Shown: positions 1 through 5,138, counted from the stretch's first letter. The stretch is DNA of 5,138 nucleotides from Chloroflexota bacterium (GCA_011041825.1 DRAO01000113.1:1-5138), one strand, 5' to 3'. Numbers and translations: made by a program. The notes: generated from the sequence alone by a model not told the origin.

Positions 1-529
1 AACTCAAACAATGGTTGAGAGCCCGAGGGCCACCCGTGGAAGCCCCGATGACCACCACCCTCTTGCCGGGGATGCGGAAGGGCGTCTTCAACGGCGGAAG
101 GGACGAGGTTATGCCTCGCTGGACCATCTTACGGATATTAACCAGCGGGGCAAGCTTGACCTTTTGGATTAATTCCTGGCGTATCTTGTAGATGTCCATC
201 GAAATCGTGCCCGAAGGCTTGAGCACGAAGTCCACCGCCCCCCTCTCCAGGGCTTCGATGGCCAGCTGAGGGTTGTTCAGCCCGGTAAGAATTATCACCG
301 GGGTCGGGCACTGGCTCATAATATGGCTCAAAGCCTCCAAGCCTGACATCCGAGGCATCTGGACATCCATAGTCACCACATCGGGATGGAGCTTAGCTAC
401 CTTCTCCACCGCCTCATAGCCATCACGGGCCGTATCCACGACCTCGATGTTGGGGTCCGATTCCAGGAGCTCGCAGATGAGCTTCCTCATCAGCGCCGAA
501 TCATCAACCACGAGGACCTGTACCTTCAC
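1..529 (-). CDS. cheB: CheB, protein-glutamate methylesterase / response regulator (3' part cut off by window edge)
   Basis: CheB removes methyl groups from receptor glutamates (and deamidates glutamines) when phosphorylated by CheA, resetting receptor activity in the cytoplasm. The 176 visible residues hold a complete receiver domain (about 1-120) with the acidic pair D9/D10, phospho-acceptor D55 in TMDVQMPRMSG, conserved T82 and K104 in DFVLKPSG. A linker (about 121-155) follows, then the start of the esterase domain with GASTGGP at 162-168; S164 fits the catalytic serine. The catalytic His and Asp lie beyond the window. The start is GTG at 529: this places D9/D10 and D55 at their usual distances, and GGAGG lies 6 nt upstream. 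The gene begins 10 bp after the cheW stop, so it is probably translationally linked to it. The family is about 340-360 residues long, so roughly half is seen. Nothing looks damaged. Confidence 0.96.
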   Translation of the reverse strand, partial: MKVQVLVVDDSALMRKLICELLESDPNIEVVDTARDGYEAVEKVAKLHPDVVTMDVQMPRMSGLEALSHIMSQCPTPVIILTGLNNPQLAIEALERGAVDFVLKPSGTISMDIYKIRQELIQKVKLAPLVNIRKMVQRGITSSLPPLKTPFRIPGKRVVVIGASTGGPRALNHCLS

Positions 530-542
530 CGGCAGCCTCCTA
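530..542 (-). promoter_or_regulatory. cheB ribosome binding site overlapping the cheW stop region
   Basis: On the minus strand the end of cheW reads GGT TAG GAGG, so the Shine-Dalgarno GGAGG (540-536) shares its first G with the cheW stop codon TAG (542-540). It sits 6 nt before the GTG start of cheB. This arrangement decides the GTG start and suggests that ribosomes finishing cheW can re-initiate on cheB. Confidence 0.8.
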
Positions 543-1055
543 ACCTCCCGTAGGAGTTGCTTCAGAATCTGCGGGAGGCTTGATTTCCGCCCGCTCTAAT
601 TCCTCTACCTCCTCCGCACTCAGGACACGGCTCAGGTCCAGGATGATGATAAGGCGGTTATCCAGTCTCCCCAGCCCTTTGAGGTAAACACCGCTTATCT
701 CGGCCACCATCTCAGGCGGCGGCTGGATGGCCGAAACGGGTATCCAGGCTATCTCCGTCACCGAGTCCACCAGCATCCCCACCTTCTGGCCCTCCACCTC
801 GACGATGAGGATGCGGGCCTGGTCGCCGTACTCGCCCACCGGCAGGTCGAGCCGCTTCTTGAGGTCGAGGACGGGGATGATTTCCCCGTGCACGTTCACC
901 ACCCCCTCCAGGAAGCGGGGAGCCCGTGGCACCCTGGTAACCTCCATCAGGCGGGTGATGCGCAGCACCTGGCCGATTTCCACCCCGAACTCGGATTCGT
1001 TGAGCTTGAAGATGACGAACTGGACCTTTTCGCCCTCGGGCGTTTTCTCGACCAT
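540..1055 (-). CDS. cheW: CheW, chemotaxis coupling (adaptor) protein
   Basis: CheW links receptors to the CheA kinase in the membrane-associated signalling array. The 171-residue protein is one CheW domain (about residues 10-150, SH3-like double beta barrel) with the hallmark GVVNVHGEIIPVLDL at 51-65, followed by RILIVEVEGQKVGMLVD at 81-97 and a late GLGRLDNRLIIILDL at 127-141. A short charged Pro/Glu-rich tail follows. The open frame extends upstream to 1133, but those 26 residues are Arg/Trp-rich, overlap the end of the receptor gene and look unlike CheW. The ATG at 1055 has AGGAGG 8 nt upstream and begins 4 bp after the receptor stop codon, so it is preferred. His56 stands where many CheW proteins have Arg in the NxRG motif. 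CheV is excluded because there is no receiver domain. Confidence 0.96.
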   Translation of the reverse strand: MVEKTPEGEKVQFVIFKLNESEFGVEIGQVLRITRLMEVTRVPRAPRFLEGVVNVHGEIIPVLDLKKRLDLPVGEYGDQARILIVEVEGQKVGMLVDSVTEIAWIPVSAIQPPPEMVAEISGVYLKGLGRLDNRLIIILDLSRVLSAEEVEELERAEIKPPADSEATPTGG

Positions 1056-1069
1056 AGCTTCACCCTCCT
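1056..1069 (-). promoter_or_regulatory. cheW ribosome binding site that fixes the start
   Basis: AGGAGG at 1069-1064 on the minus strand lies 8 nt before the ATG at 1055. It is inside the last codons of the upstream receptor gene, whose TGA stop (1062-1060) falls in the spacer. This supports the short CheW over the longer in-frame extension. Confidence 0.85.
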
Positions 1070-2472
1070 GCTCTCTTCGCCAGCTCCTGCAAGCGGCTGG
1101 CCATCTCCGCCAGCTCCTGGGCATCGGCGGCAATCGCTTCGGTGGAAGCGGTTTGCTCTTCCACAGCTGTGGAGACTTCCTCCGCCGCCGCTGCGTTCTC
1201 CTCGGCTACGCTGGCAATTTCGTTCACCGCTTTCACCATCTCCTCGGAACGCTCTTCCTGCTGGGTAGTTGACGTGGCAATCTGCCGGGCCAATTCGACC
1301 GTTCTATCGGTGGCTTTGATCACCCTTTCCATCGAAAGCGAAAGGCGGTTCAACTCCTCCCGGATTTCCCCGCTTATCCTGGCGATTTCCTTGACCGAAT
1401 TGCTTGAGCTCTCGGCCAATTTGCGGACCTCATCGGCCACCACGGCGAAGCCACGACCATGTTCCCCCGCCCTGGCTGCTTCAATGGCCGCATTCAGCGC
1501 CAGGAGATTCGTCTGGTCGGCGAATTTCTCCACCAGCTCCACGATTTTGTCAATCTGCTGGGCCTTTTCGCTCAGCATCTGAAAGGCCTTGGTTGATTCG
1601 GCGACCACCTCCTTAGCCTGAAGGGAAACCGTCTCCGATTCCCCAGCACTGGCGGCGACCTCCTGGGCAGCGGCGGCTATCTGCTCGATGTCTTTGGAAG
1701 CCTTCTCCACCTGCTCTGCCTGCAATTGTGAACCCTGAGCCATCTGCTGCACAGCCGAAGCTATCTGTTCGGCAGAGGAGTTCATCTGCTCAGTGGAAGC
1801 GGAAAGGCTCTCCGCCAGGGCAGAAACTCGCCCGGAAGTATCCAGGACTTCGGCGGTCAATTTGTTGATGGACCTGAAGGTTGTGAAGCCGATGGCAACG
1901 GCAAGGAGCAGGCCAAGCCCGGCGACAATAATGGAAGTGAAGGAAGCAACCCGCCGGATCTGCCTCGCTGATTCTTCAGCTTTTGTCATACGCTCTCCCA
2001 GGAGACTGTGTAACTCCTGGGCGGAAGCAAGCGCCTTCTCCGCCGCCCTATCCATCTCTTCCATCATCTGCACCCCCCGCTCTCCCGCCGGATAGGGCAT
2101 AGCGAGTATCGCTAACGATTTCTCCTGGAAGAGAGCATAGCCTTCTTTGATATTTGCCAAAGTGACCCTGGCCTTTTCGGGGAGGGGCATAGTTTCCAAT
2201 TTCGCCATCTTGTCCTCTACATCGGCGGAGAGCTTTGAGAATTCCTCGCTTTTCGCCGTGTTTCCCCCGATCAGATAATCGTGGGCTGGCATCAGTGCCT
2301 TTTGAATGGCAAACTGCAACTCCATAGCAGCTTCCAATTCGTCGGAGCATTCTTCGACCATAACGACGCTCCCTGCAACCGTCCGCAGGCTACAGTAGGC
2401 GATGATGCTGTGGAGCAAAAATATAAGGGCAATAGCCCCCAAGCCGATTATCAGGATTGTCTTAATTCTCAT
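1060..2472 (-). CDS. mcp: Methyl-accepting chemotaxis protein, two transmembrane helices, helical extracytoplasmic sensor, no evident HAMP
   Basis: This receptor senses an extracytoplasmic signal and controls CheA through CheW. In the 470 residues, TM1 lies at about 5-26. An all-helical extracytoplasmic region at about 30-172 resembles four-helix-bundle (TarH/4HB) ligand-binding domains, with a conserved-looking [10 protein letters not shown] at 61-70. TM2 is at about 177-198, and a long cytoplasmic antiparallel coiled coil runs from about 215 to the end. The signalling tip is unmistakable: [20 protein letters not shown] at 317-336 followed by [16 protein letters not shown] at 339-354. Likely methylation segments are Glu/Gln/Ala-rich at about 228-255 and 421-445. 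After TM2 only about 20 residues (FRSINKL...) precede the signalling helix, so a normal 50-residue HAMP is absent. There is no C-terminal NWETF-like pentapeptide. The start ATG has AAGGAGG (2483-2477) 4 nt upstream. The ligand is unknown. Confidence 0.95.
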   Translation of the reverse strand: MRIKTILIIGLGAIALIFLLHSIIAYCSLRTVAGSVVMVEECSDELEAAMELQFAIQKALMPAHDYLIGGNTAKSEEFSKLSADVEDKMAKLETMPLPEKARVTLANIKEGYALFQEKSLAILAMPYPAGERGVQMMEEMDRAAEKALASAQELHSLLGERMTKAEESARQIRRVASFTSIIVAGLGLLLAVAIGFTTFRSINKLTAEVLDTSGRVSALAESLSASTEQMNSSAEQIASAVQQMAQGSQLQAEQVEKASKDIEQIAAAAQEVAASAGESETVSLQAKEVVAESTKAFQMLSEKAQQIDKIVELVEKFADQTNLLALNAAIEAARAGEHGRGFAVVADEVRKLAESSSNSVKEIARISGEIREELNRLSLSMERVIKATDRTVELARQIATSTTQQEERSEEMVKAVNEIASVAEENAAAAEEVSTAVEEQTASTEAIAADAQELAEMASRLQELAKRAGG

Positions 2473-2497
2473 TTTGCCTCCTTCAAACTAGATGGGA

Positions 2498-2533
2498 CGC
2501 TTTGTCGGCGGTGAATCTGCTACCGACAAAACG
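2498..2533. other. Intercistronic hairpin between the two receptor genes
   Basis: The 73 bp gap between the receptor genes holds an inverted repeat. TTTGTCGG (2501-2508) pairs perfectly with CCGACAAA (2523-2530), and beyond one mismatch two further pairs extend the stem (2498-2499 with 2532-2533). The loop is 14 nt. No T-run follows on either strand, so it is not a standard intrinsic terminator. A role in mRNA processing or stability between the two cistrons is possible but unproven. Confidence 0.45.
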
Positions 2534-2545
2534 CTTTCTTTGTCT

Positions 2546-3976
2546 TCACCCGCTTTCGGCTACCAAAGCCTGTAATTCCTCCACTATCCTGGCCAATTCC
2601 TGGGCCATAGAGCTTATCTCCTCCATCGAAGCGGTCTGTTCTTCCACGGAAGCCGAGATTTCCTCCGTGGTCGAGGCGTTCTCCTCTGCCACGCTTGCCA
2701 CTTCATTGATGGCCTGGACGATTTTTCCCGTCTCCTCCCGGTGCTGTTCGGCGCTTTCCAACCCGCCCTTTGCCGCTTCCATCATCTGCTCGGCCACTTC
2801 GATGGCTTCTTTCATTGAATCAACGACTTCATCCATCTTCGTCCGTATCTCAATGCTGAGGGCGGCAATCTCCCTCACTGAACGGCTGGAGCTATCGGCC
2901 AGCTTCCTCACCTCCTCGGCCACGACAGCGAAGCCCCGGCCATATTCCCCTGCCCTGGCCGCTTCGATGGCCGCATTCAACGCCAAGAGGTTCGTCTGGT
3001 CGGCAAACTTATCCACCAGCTCCACGATGTTCTCTATCTCCTCGGTTTTAACCCGCAATTCCCTGAGGGACTTGGCCGATTCGCTCAGCTTCTCCTGGAG
3101 CTGGGCGCTGCCTTCCGCCTCGGTCTGGGCATCGGCCACGATTTGCTCAGTGGCGGCAGCCATCCTTTCGATGGATTTGGAGACCACTTCTGTTCTCTCG
3201 GCTTGCACCTGTGCTCCTTGTGCCATCTCCTGCACGCTGGAAGCAATCTGCTCCGCTGTGGCGTGCAGTTCCTCGGCGGAACTCGATAACTCCTCCACCA
3301 TCGGGCCTAGTTTCCTTGCCGTCTCCTGTAGCTGAGTCAGGAGCAACTTATTGGTCTCCAGCTGCGAATTCAGATGCTCGGCTTTATTCCGTAGCTCCTC
3401 CAAGGCCCGTTTAAGCGTCCCAGCGGCAAGCCAGGCAAGGAAGGCCAGGAGGTAGAACATTATGATGTAAGCACTCACTGTCACGTAATCCAACGTTGCG
3501 GCTCCGGGCTGCATCACCGGTGAATAAAATCCCATCTGCTCCGCCAGCACAGCACCCAGATACAAGAGGGTAGAAAGGGTGGCGAAGATGAAGCCTGCCC
3601 TGAATTCTATGGCTATTCCCGCTACCACGATGGGCCAGAAATAGACGATAGGAGCCGGGCCTCTGAAGCCACCCAGTATGCACATTGCCTCAGTAACGGC
3701 CAGGACAACGCTTGTGAGGAGCACGTAACCTGCGAGTGTGAATTGGCGGGATTTCATAAGCCAATAGGCCACAGGGCAGGCCAGGCCAGCCAATAGAGGG
3801 GCGAAGACGAGTGGGAAGAAGGGAAAAGAGGGTTCGATAAGCCATATGATGAGAAACAGGAGGAAAAAGGCCATGGCTCCGATGACCTGGCCGATGAGCA
3901 ATTTGCCTATCAAACGTGATTTCCCGCTCACATCTTCCTCTTCCCTTATCCGGGTGGGGAAAAGCTGCTTAAGCAT
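2546..3976 (-). CDS. mcp: Methyl-accepting chemotaxis protein with six-transmembrane N-terminal sensor, no HAMP
   Basis: The N-terminal half of this 476-residue receptor is an integral membrane module with about six hydrophobic helices at roughly 26-47, 52-74, 80-102, 108-124, 126-146 and 165-186. Loops are short, so there is no room for a periplasmic ligand domain. A charged coiled coil (about 187-222) leads straight into the cytoplasmic signalling domain. The tip reads [20 protein letters not shown] at 324-343, then [16 protein letters not shown] at 346-361. Likely methylation segments are at about 235-262 and 428-452. No HAMP and no C-terminal pentapeptide are visible. The ATG at 3976 overlaps the end of cheR by 8 bp and has AAGGAG (3989-3984) 7 nt upstream, so start and translational coupling are well supported. 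Polytopic sensors of this kind may detect signals in or near the membrane; the stimulus here is unknown. Confidence 0.94.
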   Translation of the reverse strand: MLKQLFPTRIREEEDVSGKSRLIGKLLIGQVIGAMAFFLLFLIIWLIEPSFPFFPLVFAPLLAGLACPVAYWLMKSRQFTLAGYVLLTSVVLAVTEAMCILGGFRGPAPIVYFWPIVVAGIAIEFRAGFIFATLSTLLYLGAVLAEQMGFYSPVMQPGAATLDYVTVSAYIIMFYLLAFLAWLAAGTLKRALEELRNKAEHLNSQLETNKLLLTQLQETARKLGPMVEELSSSAEELHATAEQIASSVQEMAQGAQVQAERTEVVSKSIERMAAATEQIVADAQTEAEGSAQLQEKLSESAKSLRELRVKTEEIENIVELVDKFADQTNLLALNAAIEAARAGEYGRGFAVVAEEVRKLADSSSRSVREIAALSIEIRTKMDEVVDSMKEAIEVAEQMMEAAKGGLESAEQHREETGKIVQAINEVASVAEENASTTEEISASVEEQTASMEEISSMAQELARIVEELQALVAESG

Positions 3977-4805
3977 CTTCCATCTCCTTGACAGGGATTT
4001 TCACGTAGATGCGTTCCCTTAAATCCAGGGGCTTAAACAGGCTAGTGGCGGCTCCCATCAATACCTCTGTCTTGCCGATGACCAGGTAACCCCTTTTGTT
4101 CAAAGCCTGGTGAAAGGCGTGCAGCAATTTCTCCTGCTGTTGCCGGGAAAAATAGATGAGGACATTACGACAGAGAATCAGGTCCAGGTGGCGTGGGGGT
4201 GGGTCAGCGATTAAATCGTGCTGCTCGAATTTCACCATTTTGATGATTTCCGGCTTCAAAGCGTATTCTCCTCTGGGGAGAGGTTCAAAGTATCGTTCCA
4301 CGCATCTGGCATTAACCCCCTTGAGGCTGAATTGGCTGTAGATGCCTTTCTTTGCCTTTTCGAGCGCCCCCACGTCGAGGTCAGTGGCCAGGATACGGAT
4401 CCGCCAATCCTTTAATTCCTTGCCCAAAAGTTCGTAGAGGAGAATGGCAACGGAGTATGGCTCCTCGCCGCTGGCGCAACCTGCGCTCCATATCCGCACA
4501 ACACGATTTCCGAATTCCGCCTTCTCCCGGAGCAGGGGTTTCAGAACCTTTTCCCGTAGCGTTTTGAAAGTGGAGGCATCCCGGAAGAAATAGGACAGGT
4601 TAATGGTCAGGGTTTCAAAGAGCTTTTCATATTCCGCATCATCCAAGAGGCGCATATATTCCCGATAGGTCTTAACCCCTCTCGCCCGCATACGCACGGC
4701 GAGACGGCGCTTCAGGAAGCCAGGCTTATATTGAGTACAATCGAGGCCCCTCTCCTGCTTTATCTTCTCCAGAAGGGCATCGAAAAACCTCCTTTCATCC
4801 AACAC
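3969..4805 (-). CDS. cheR: CheR, chemotaxis protein-glutamate O-methyltransferase
   Basis: CheR transfers methyl groups from S-adenosylmethionine to receptor glutamates, opposing CheB. The 278-residue protein has the usual length and layout. An N-terminal helical domain (about 1-75) includes the basic helix [12 protein letters not shown] and ends in [10 protein letters not shown] (67-76). The Rossmann methyltransferase domain carries the SAM-binding [12 protein letters not shown] (107-118), the acidic ATDLD (140-144), [13 protein letters not shown] (207-219) and [10 protein letters not shown] (238-247). It ends in the family-typical [12 protein letters not shown]. The GTG at 4805 is immediately preceded by an in-frame TAA stop, so the gene cannot start earlier. 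The adjacent TTG (4802) is the only close alternative and would put GAGGG 7 rather than 4 nt upstream. It is the first gene of the visible operon and overlaps the next receptor by 8 bp. All key motifs are intact. Confidence 0.97.
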   Translation of the reverse strand: MLDERRFFDALLEKIKQERGLDCTQYKPGFLKRRLAVRMRARGVKTYREYMRLLDDAEYEKLFETLTINLSYFFRDASTFKTLREKVLKPLLREKAEFGNRVVRIWSAGCASGEEPYSVAILLYELLGKELKDWRIRILATDLDVGALEKAKKGIYSQFSLKGVNARCVERYFEPLPRGEYALKPEIIKMVKFEQHDLIADPPPRHLDLILCRNVLIYFSRQQQEKLLHAFHQALNKRGYLVIGKTEVLMGAATSLFKPLDLRERIYVKIPVKEMEDA

Positions 4806-4809
4806 TTAT

Positions 4810-4884
4810 CCCTCTTTCTGCTGGTCCAAAGGAATGGCTTTTCAAAAATCCAACAAAAGAGGGTGTTGAAAAAGTGCCATTCTT
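4810..4884 (-). promoter_or_regulatory. Putative structured cheR leader: bulged stem-loop with loop complementary to the cheR ribosome binding site
   Basis: On the plus strand GAATGGC-TTTTCAA (4832-4845) is the inverted repeat of TTGAAAA-agt-GCCATTC (4866-4882). That is 14 exact pairs interrupted by a 3-nt bulge (4873-4875), and one G.T and one A-T pair extend it to 4830/4884. The 20-nt loop (4846-4865) contains AAAGAGGG (4856-4863), the exact complement of CCCTCTTT (4810-4817). In the mRNA the latter region reads AAAGAGGG and contains the cheR Shine-Dalgarno. Stem, loop-to-SD helix and connecting segments (2, 10 and 14 nt) have the order of an H-type pseudoknot. The pairings are seen directly; the regulatory role is inferred. 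Confidence 0.4.
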
Positions 4885-4937
4885 GTTTGATGAACATCCT
4901 TCGCTCAAGGCAGGTTAAAAAGACTTTTTGAAGGTAT

Positions 4938-4972
4938 TTTCTTGCACGGCGGCTTCGCCGCCGTGCAAGAAA
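4938..4972. repeat. Hairpin 1: 16-bp perfect palindrome with 3-nt loop
   Basis: Arms 4938-4953 and 4957-4972 are perfectly complementary over 16 bp (TTTCTTGCACGGCGGC and its reverse complement) around a TTC loop, which is GAA on the minus strand. The apex on the minus strand is GCGAAGC, a sequence known to form an exceptionally stable DNA mini-hairpin. Neither strand has a T-run after the stem, so it is not a classical rho-independent terminator. It is the longest and strongest structure of the cluster. Confidence 0.85.
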
Positions 4973-4983
4973 GCTCAAAATGT

Positions 4984-5004
4984 CCGGGAGCTGGAAGCTC
5001 CCGG
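4984..5004. repeat. Hairpin 2: 9-bp palindrome with GGA loop
   Basis: CCGGGAGCT (4984-4992) pairs perfectly with AGCTCCCGG (4996-5004) around a GGA loop (4993-4995). On the minus strand the stem is followed by ACATTTTGAG, a poor T-tract, so a weak terminator reading toward cheR cannot be completely excluded. Confidence 0.8.
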
Positions 5005-5017
5005 CTAAGAATCTAGA

Positions 5018-5036
5018 AGCGGGTTGAAAACCCGCT
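5018..5036. repeat. Hairpin 3: 8-bp palindrome with GAA loop
   Basis: AGCGGGTT (5018-5025) pairs perfectly with AACCCGCT (5029-5036) around a GAA loop (5026-5028). It is nearly the reverse complement of hairpin 4. The sequence after it (AATC) resembles that after hairpin 2 (CTAAGAATC). Confidence 0.8.
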
Positions 5037-5043
5037 AATCCTC

Positions 5044-5062
5044 AGCCGGTTTTCAACCGGCT
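5044..5062. repeat. Hairpin 4: 8-bp palindrome with TTC loop, inverted partner of hairpin 3
   Basis: AGCCGGTT (5044-5051) pairs perfectly with AACCGGCT (5055-5062) around a TTC loop. Its reverse complement has a GAA loop like hairpin 3 and differs from hairpin 3 only at one base pair, changed on both arms. CTCAGCCGG at its left edge (5041-5049) is repeated directly at hairpin 5 (5072-5080). Confidence 0.8.
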
Positions 5063-5075
5063 TTAAGGCTTCTCA

Positions 5076-5097
5076 GCCGGGTGATTCATCGCCCGGC
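5076..5097. repeat. Hairpin 5: 9-bp imperfect palindrome with TTCA loop
   Basis: GCCGGGTGA (5076-5084) pairs with TCGCCCGGC (5089-5097) with a single T.G wobble (5082 with 5091). The loop is TTCA, or TGAA on the minus strand. The left edge shares the nonamer CTCAGCCGG with hairpin 4. Confidence 0.7.
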
Positions 5098-5138
5098 GGG
5101 TGGGCTGCGTAAATCTGCTTCAGGGGAGCAAGTCAAAA

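Larger units (their letters stand above)
4806..5138. other. Gene-free upstream region with structured leader and hairpin cluster
   Basis: No reading frame here resembles a protein, and short frames on both strands run through perfect palindromes, as expected for non-coding DNA. The part next to cheR (4806-4937) is A/T-rich and holds a leader stem-loop. The distal part (4938-5097) holds five hairpins, and 5098-5138 is unassigned. No strong sigma-70 promoter is visible for the che operon. The best weak candidate on the minus strand is TTGAGC (4908-4903), 18 bp, AAGAAT (4884-4879), with only four matches per box. Transcription may therefore begin here or further right, outside the window. Confidence 0.7.

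Noticed and set aside
1..19. Short palindrome CTCAA...TTGAG at the left edge
   Set aside because: It lies within the cheB esterase coding sequence, is only 5 bp per arm and is cut by the window edge; no sign of function.
1056..1133. N-terminal extension of cheW by 26 codons
   Set aside because: It overlaps the receptor gene, has Arg/Trp-rich composition unlike CheW, and the ATG at 1055 has a strong ribosome binding site.
2502..3335. Long plus-strand open frame (277 codons) opposite the six-TM receptor gene, and a similar shorter one at 1142-1582
   Set aside because: Both are antisense shadows of the repetitive, Ala/Glu-rich MCP coding sequence. They are Ser/Ala-rich low complexity with no domain and no ribosome binding site of note.
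4869..4900. Possible sigma-54 promoter on the minus strand (TGGCAC at the -24 position)
   Set aside because: TGGCAC (4880 region, minus strand) is a good -24 box, but at the required distance the -12 box reads CAAC instead of TTGC and lacks the conserved GC.
4866..4932. Imperfect inverted repeat TTGAAAAAGT ... ACTTTTTGAA resembling insertion-sequence termini
   Set aside because: The arms are A/T-rich, have one mismatch in 10 bp, and lie only 47 bp apart with no transposase or target duplication. The left arm is better explained by the cheR leader stem.
4760..4978. Small minus-strand reading frame of 72 codons upstream of and overlapping cheR
   Set aside because: Its start lies inside the perfect palindrome of hairpin 1, the protein is Arg/Trp/Phe-rich without a recognisable motif, and it overlaps the cheR start in another frame.
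4938..5062. Rho-independent terminators
   Set aside because: Hairpins are strong, but none is followed by a clear T-run on either strand. The best, ACATTTT after hairpin 2 on the minus strand, is poor.
4938..5097. CRISPR array
   Set aside because: The palindromes differ in sequence and length, and the 7-13 nt spacers are far too short for CRISPR.
5098..5138. Possible start of a coding fragment running off the right edge (plus strand, open frame through TGCGTAAATCTGCTTCAG)
   Set aside because: Only about 13 codons are visible, with no start or ribosome binding site. It is too short to support a gene call.

Overview
The window is a bacterial chemotaxis signalling operon, read entirely from the minus strand (right to left), preceded at its right end by a gene-free block rich in DNA/RNA hairpins. 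The order in the direction of transcription is cheR (4805-3969), a six-transmembrane methyl-accepting chemotaxis protein (3976-2546), a two-transmembrane methyl-accepting chemotaxis protein (2472-1060), cheW (1055-540) and cheB (529 to the left edge, truncated). Genes overlap by 8 bp or are separated by 4, 10 and 73 bp, and each has a recognisable ribosome binding site, so a single polycistronic transcript is likely. No cheA or cheY is present; cheB runs off the window and the operon probably continues to the left.

The proteins form a nearly complete sensing and adaptation module. Two membrane receptors with almost identical cytoplasmic signalling tips but unrelated sensory halves would share the CheW coupling protein and a CheA kinase encoded elsewhere. 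CheR would methylate their glutamates with S-adenosylmethionine and CheB would remove the methyl groups when phosphorylated. Neither receptor has a recognisable full-length HAMP domain, and neither ends in a CheR-tethering pentapeptide.

The 333 bp upstream of cheR (4806-5138) contain no convincing gene. The half nearest cheR (4810-4884) can form a bulged stem-loop whose loop is perfectly complementary over 8 nt to the cheR ribosome binding site, a geometry compatible with a pseudoknot that hides it. The other half (4938-5097) is a run of five hairpins, four with three-base GNA-type loops. Two of these are inverted copies of each other with a compensatory base-pair change. This looks like a REP/BIME-like or IS200/IS605-end-like palindrome cluster, and is the most unusual part of the window.

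The organism is a bacterium of moderate-to-high G+C with GTG as well as ATG starts and good Shine-Dalgarno sites. The six-helix sensor and operon style would fit Chloroflexota or another deep-branching or anaerobic lineage, but this is an impression and not a firm assignment.
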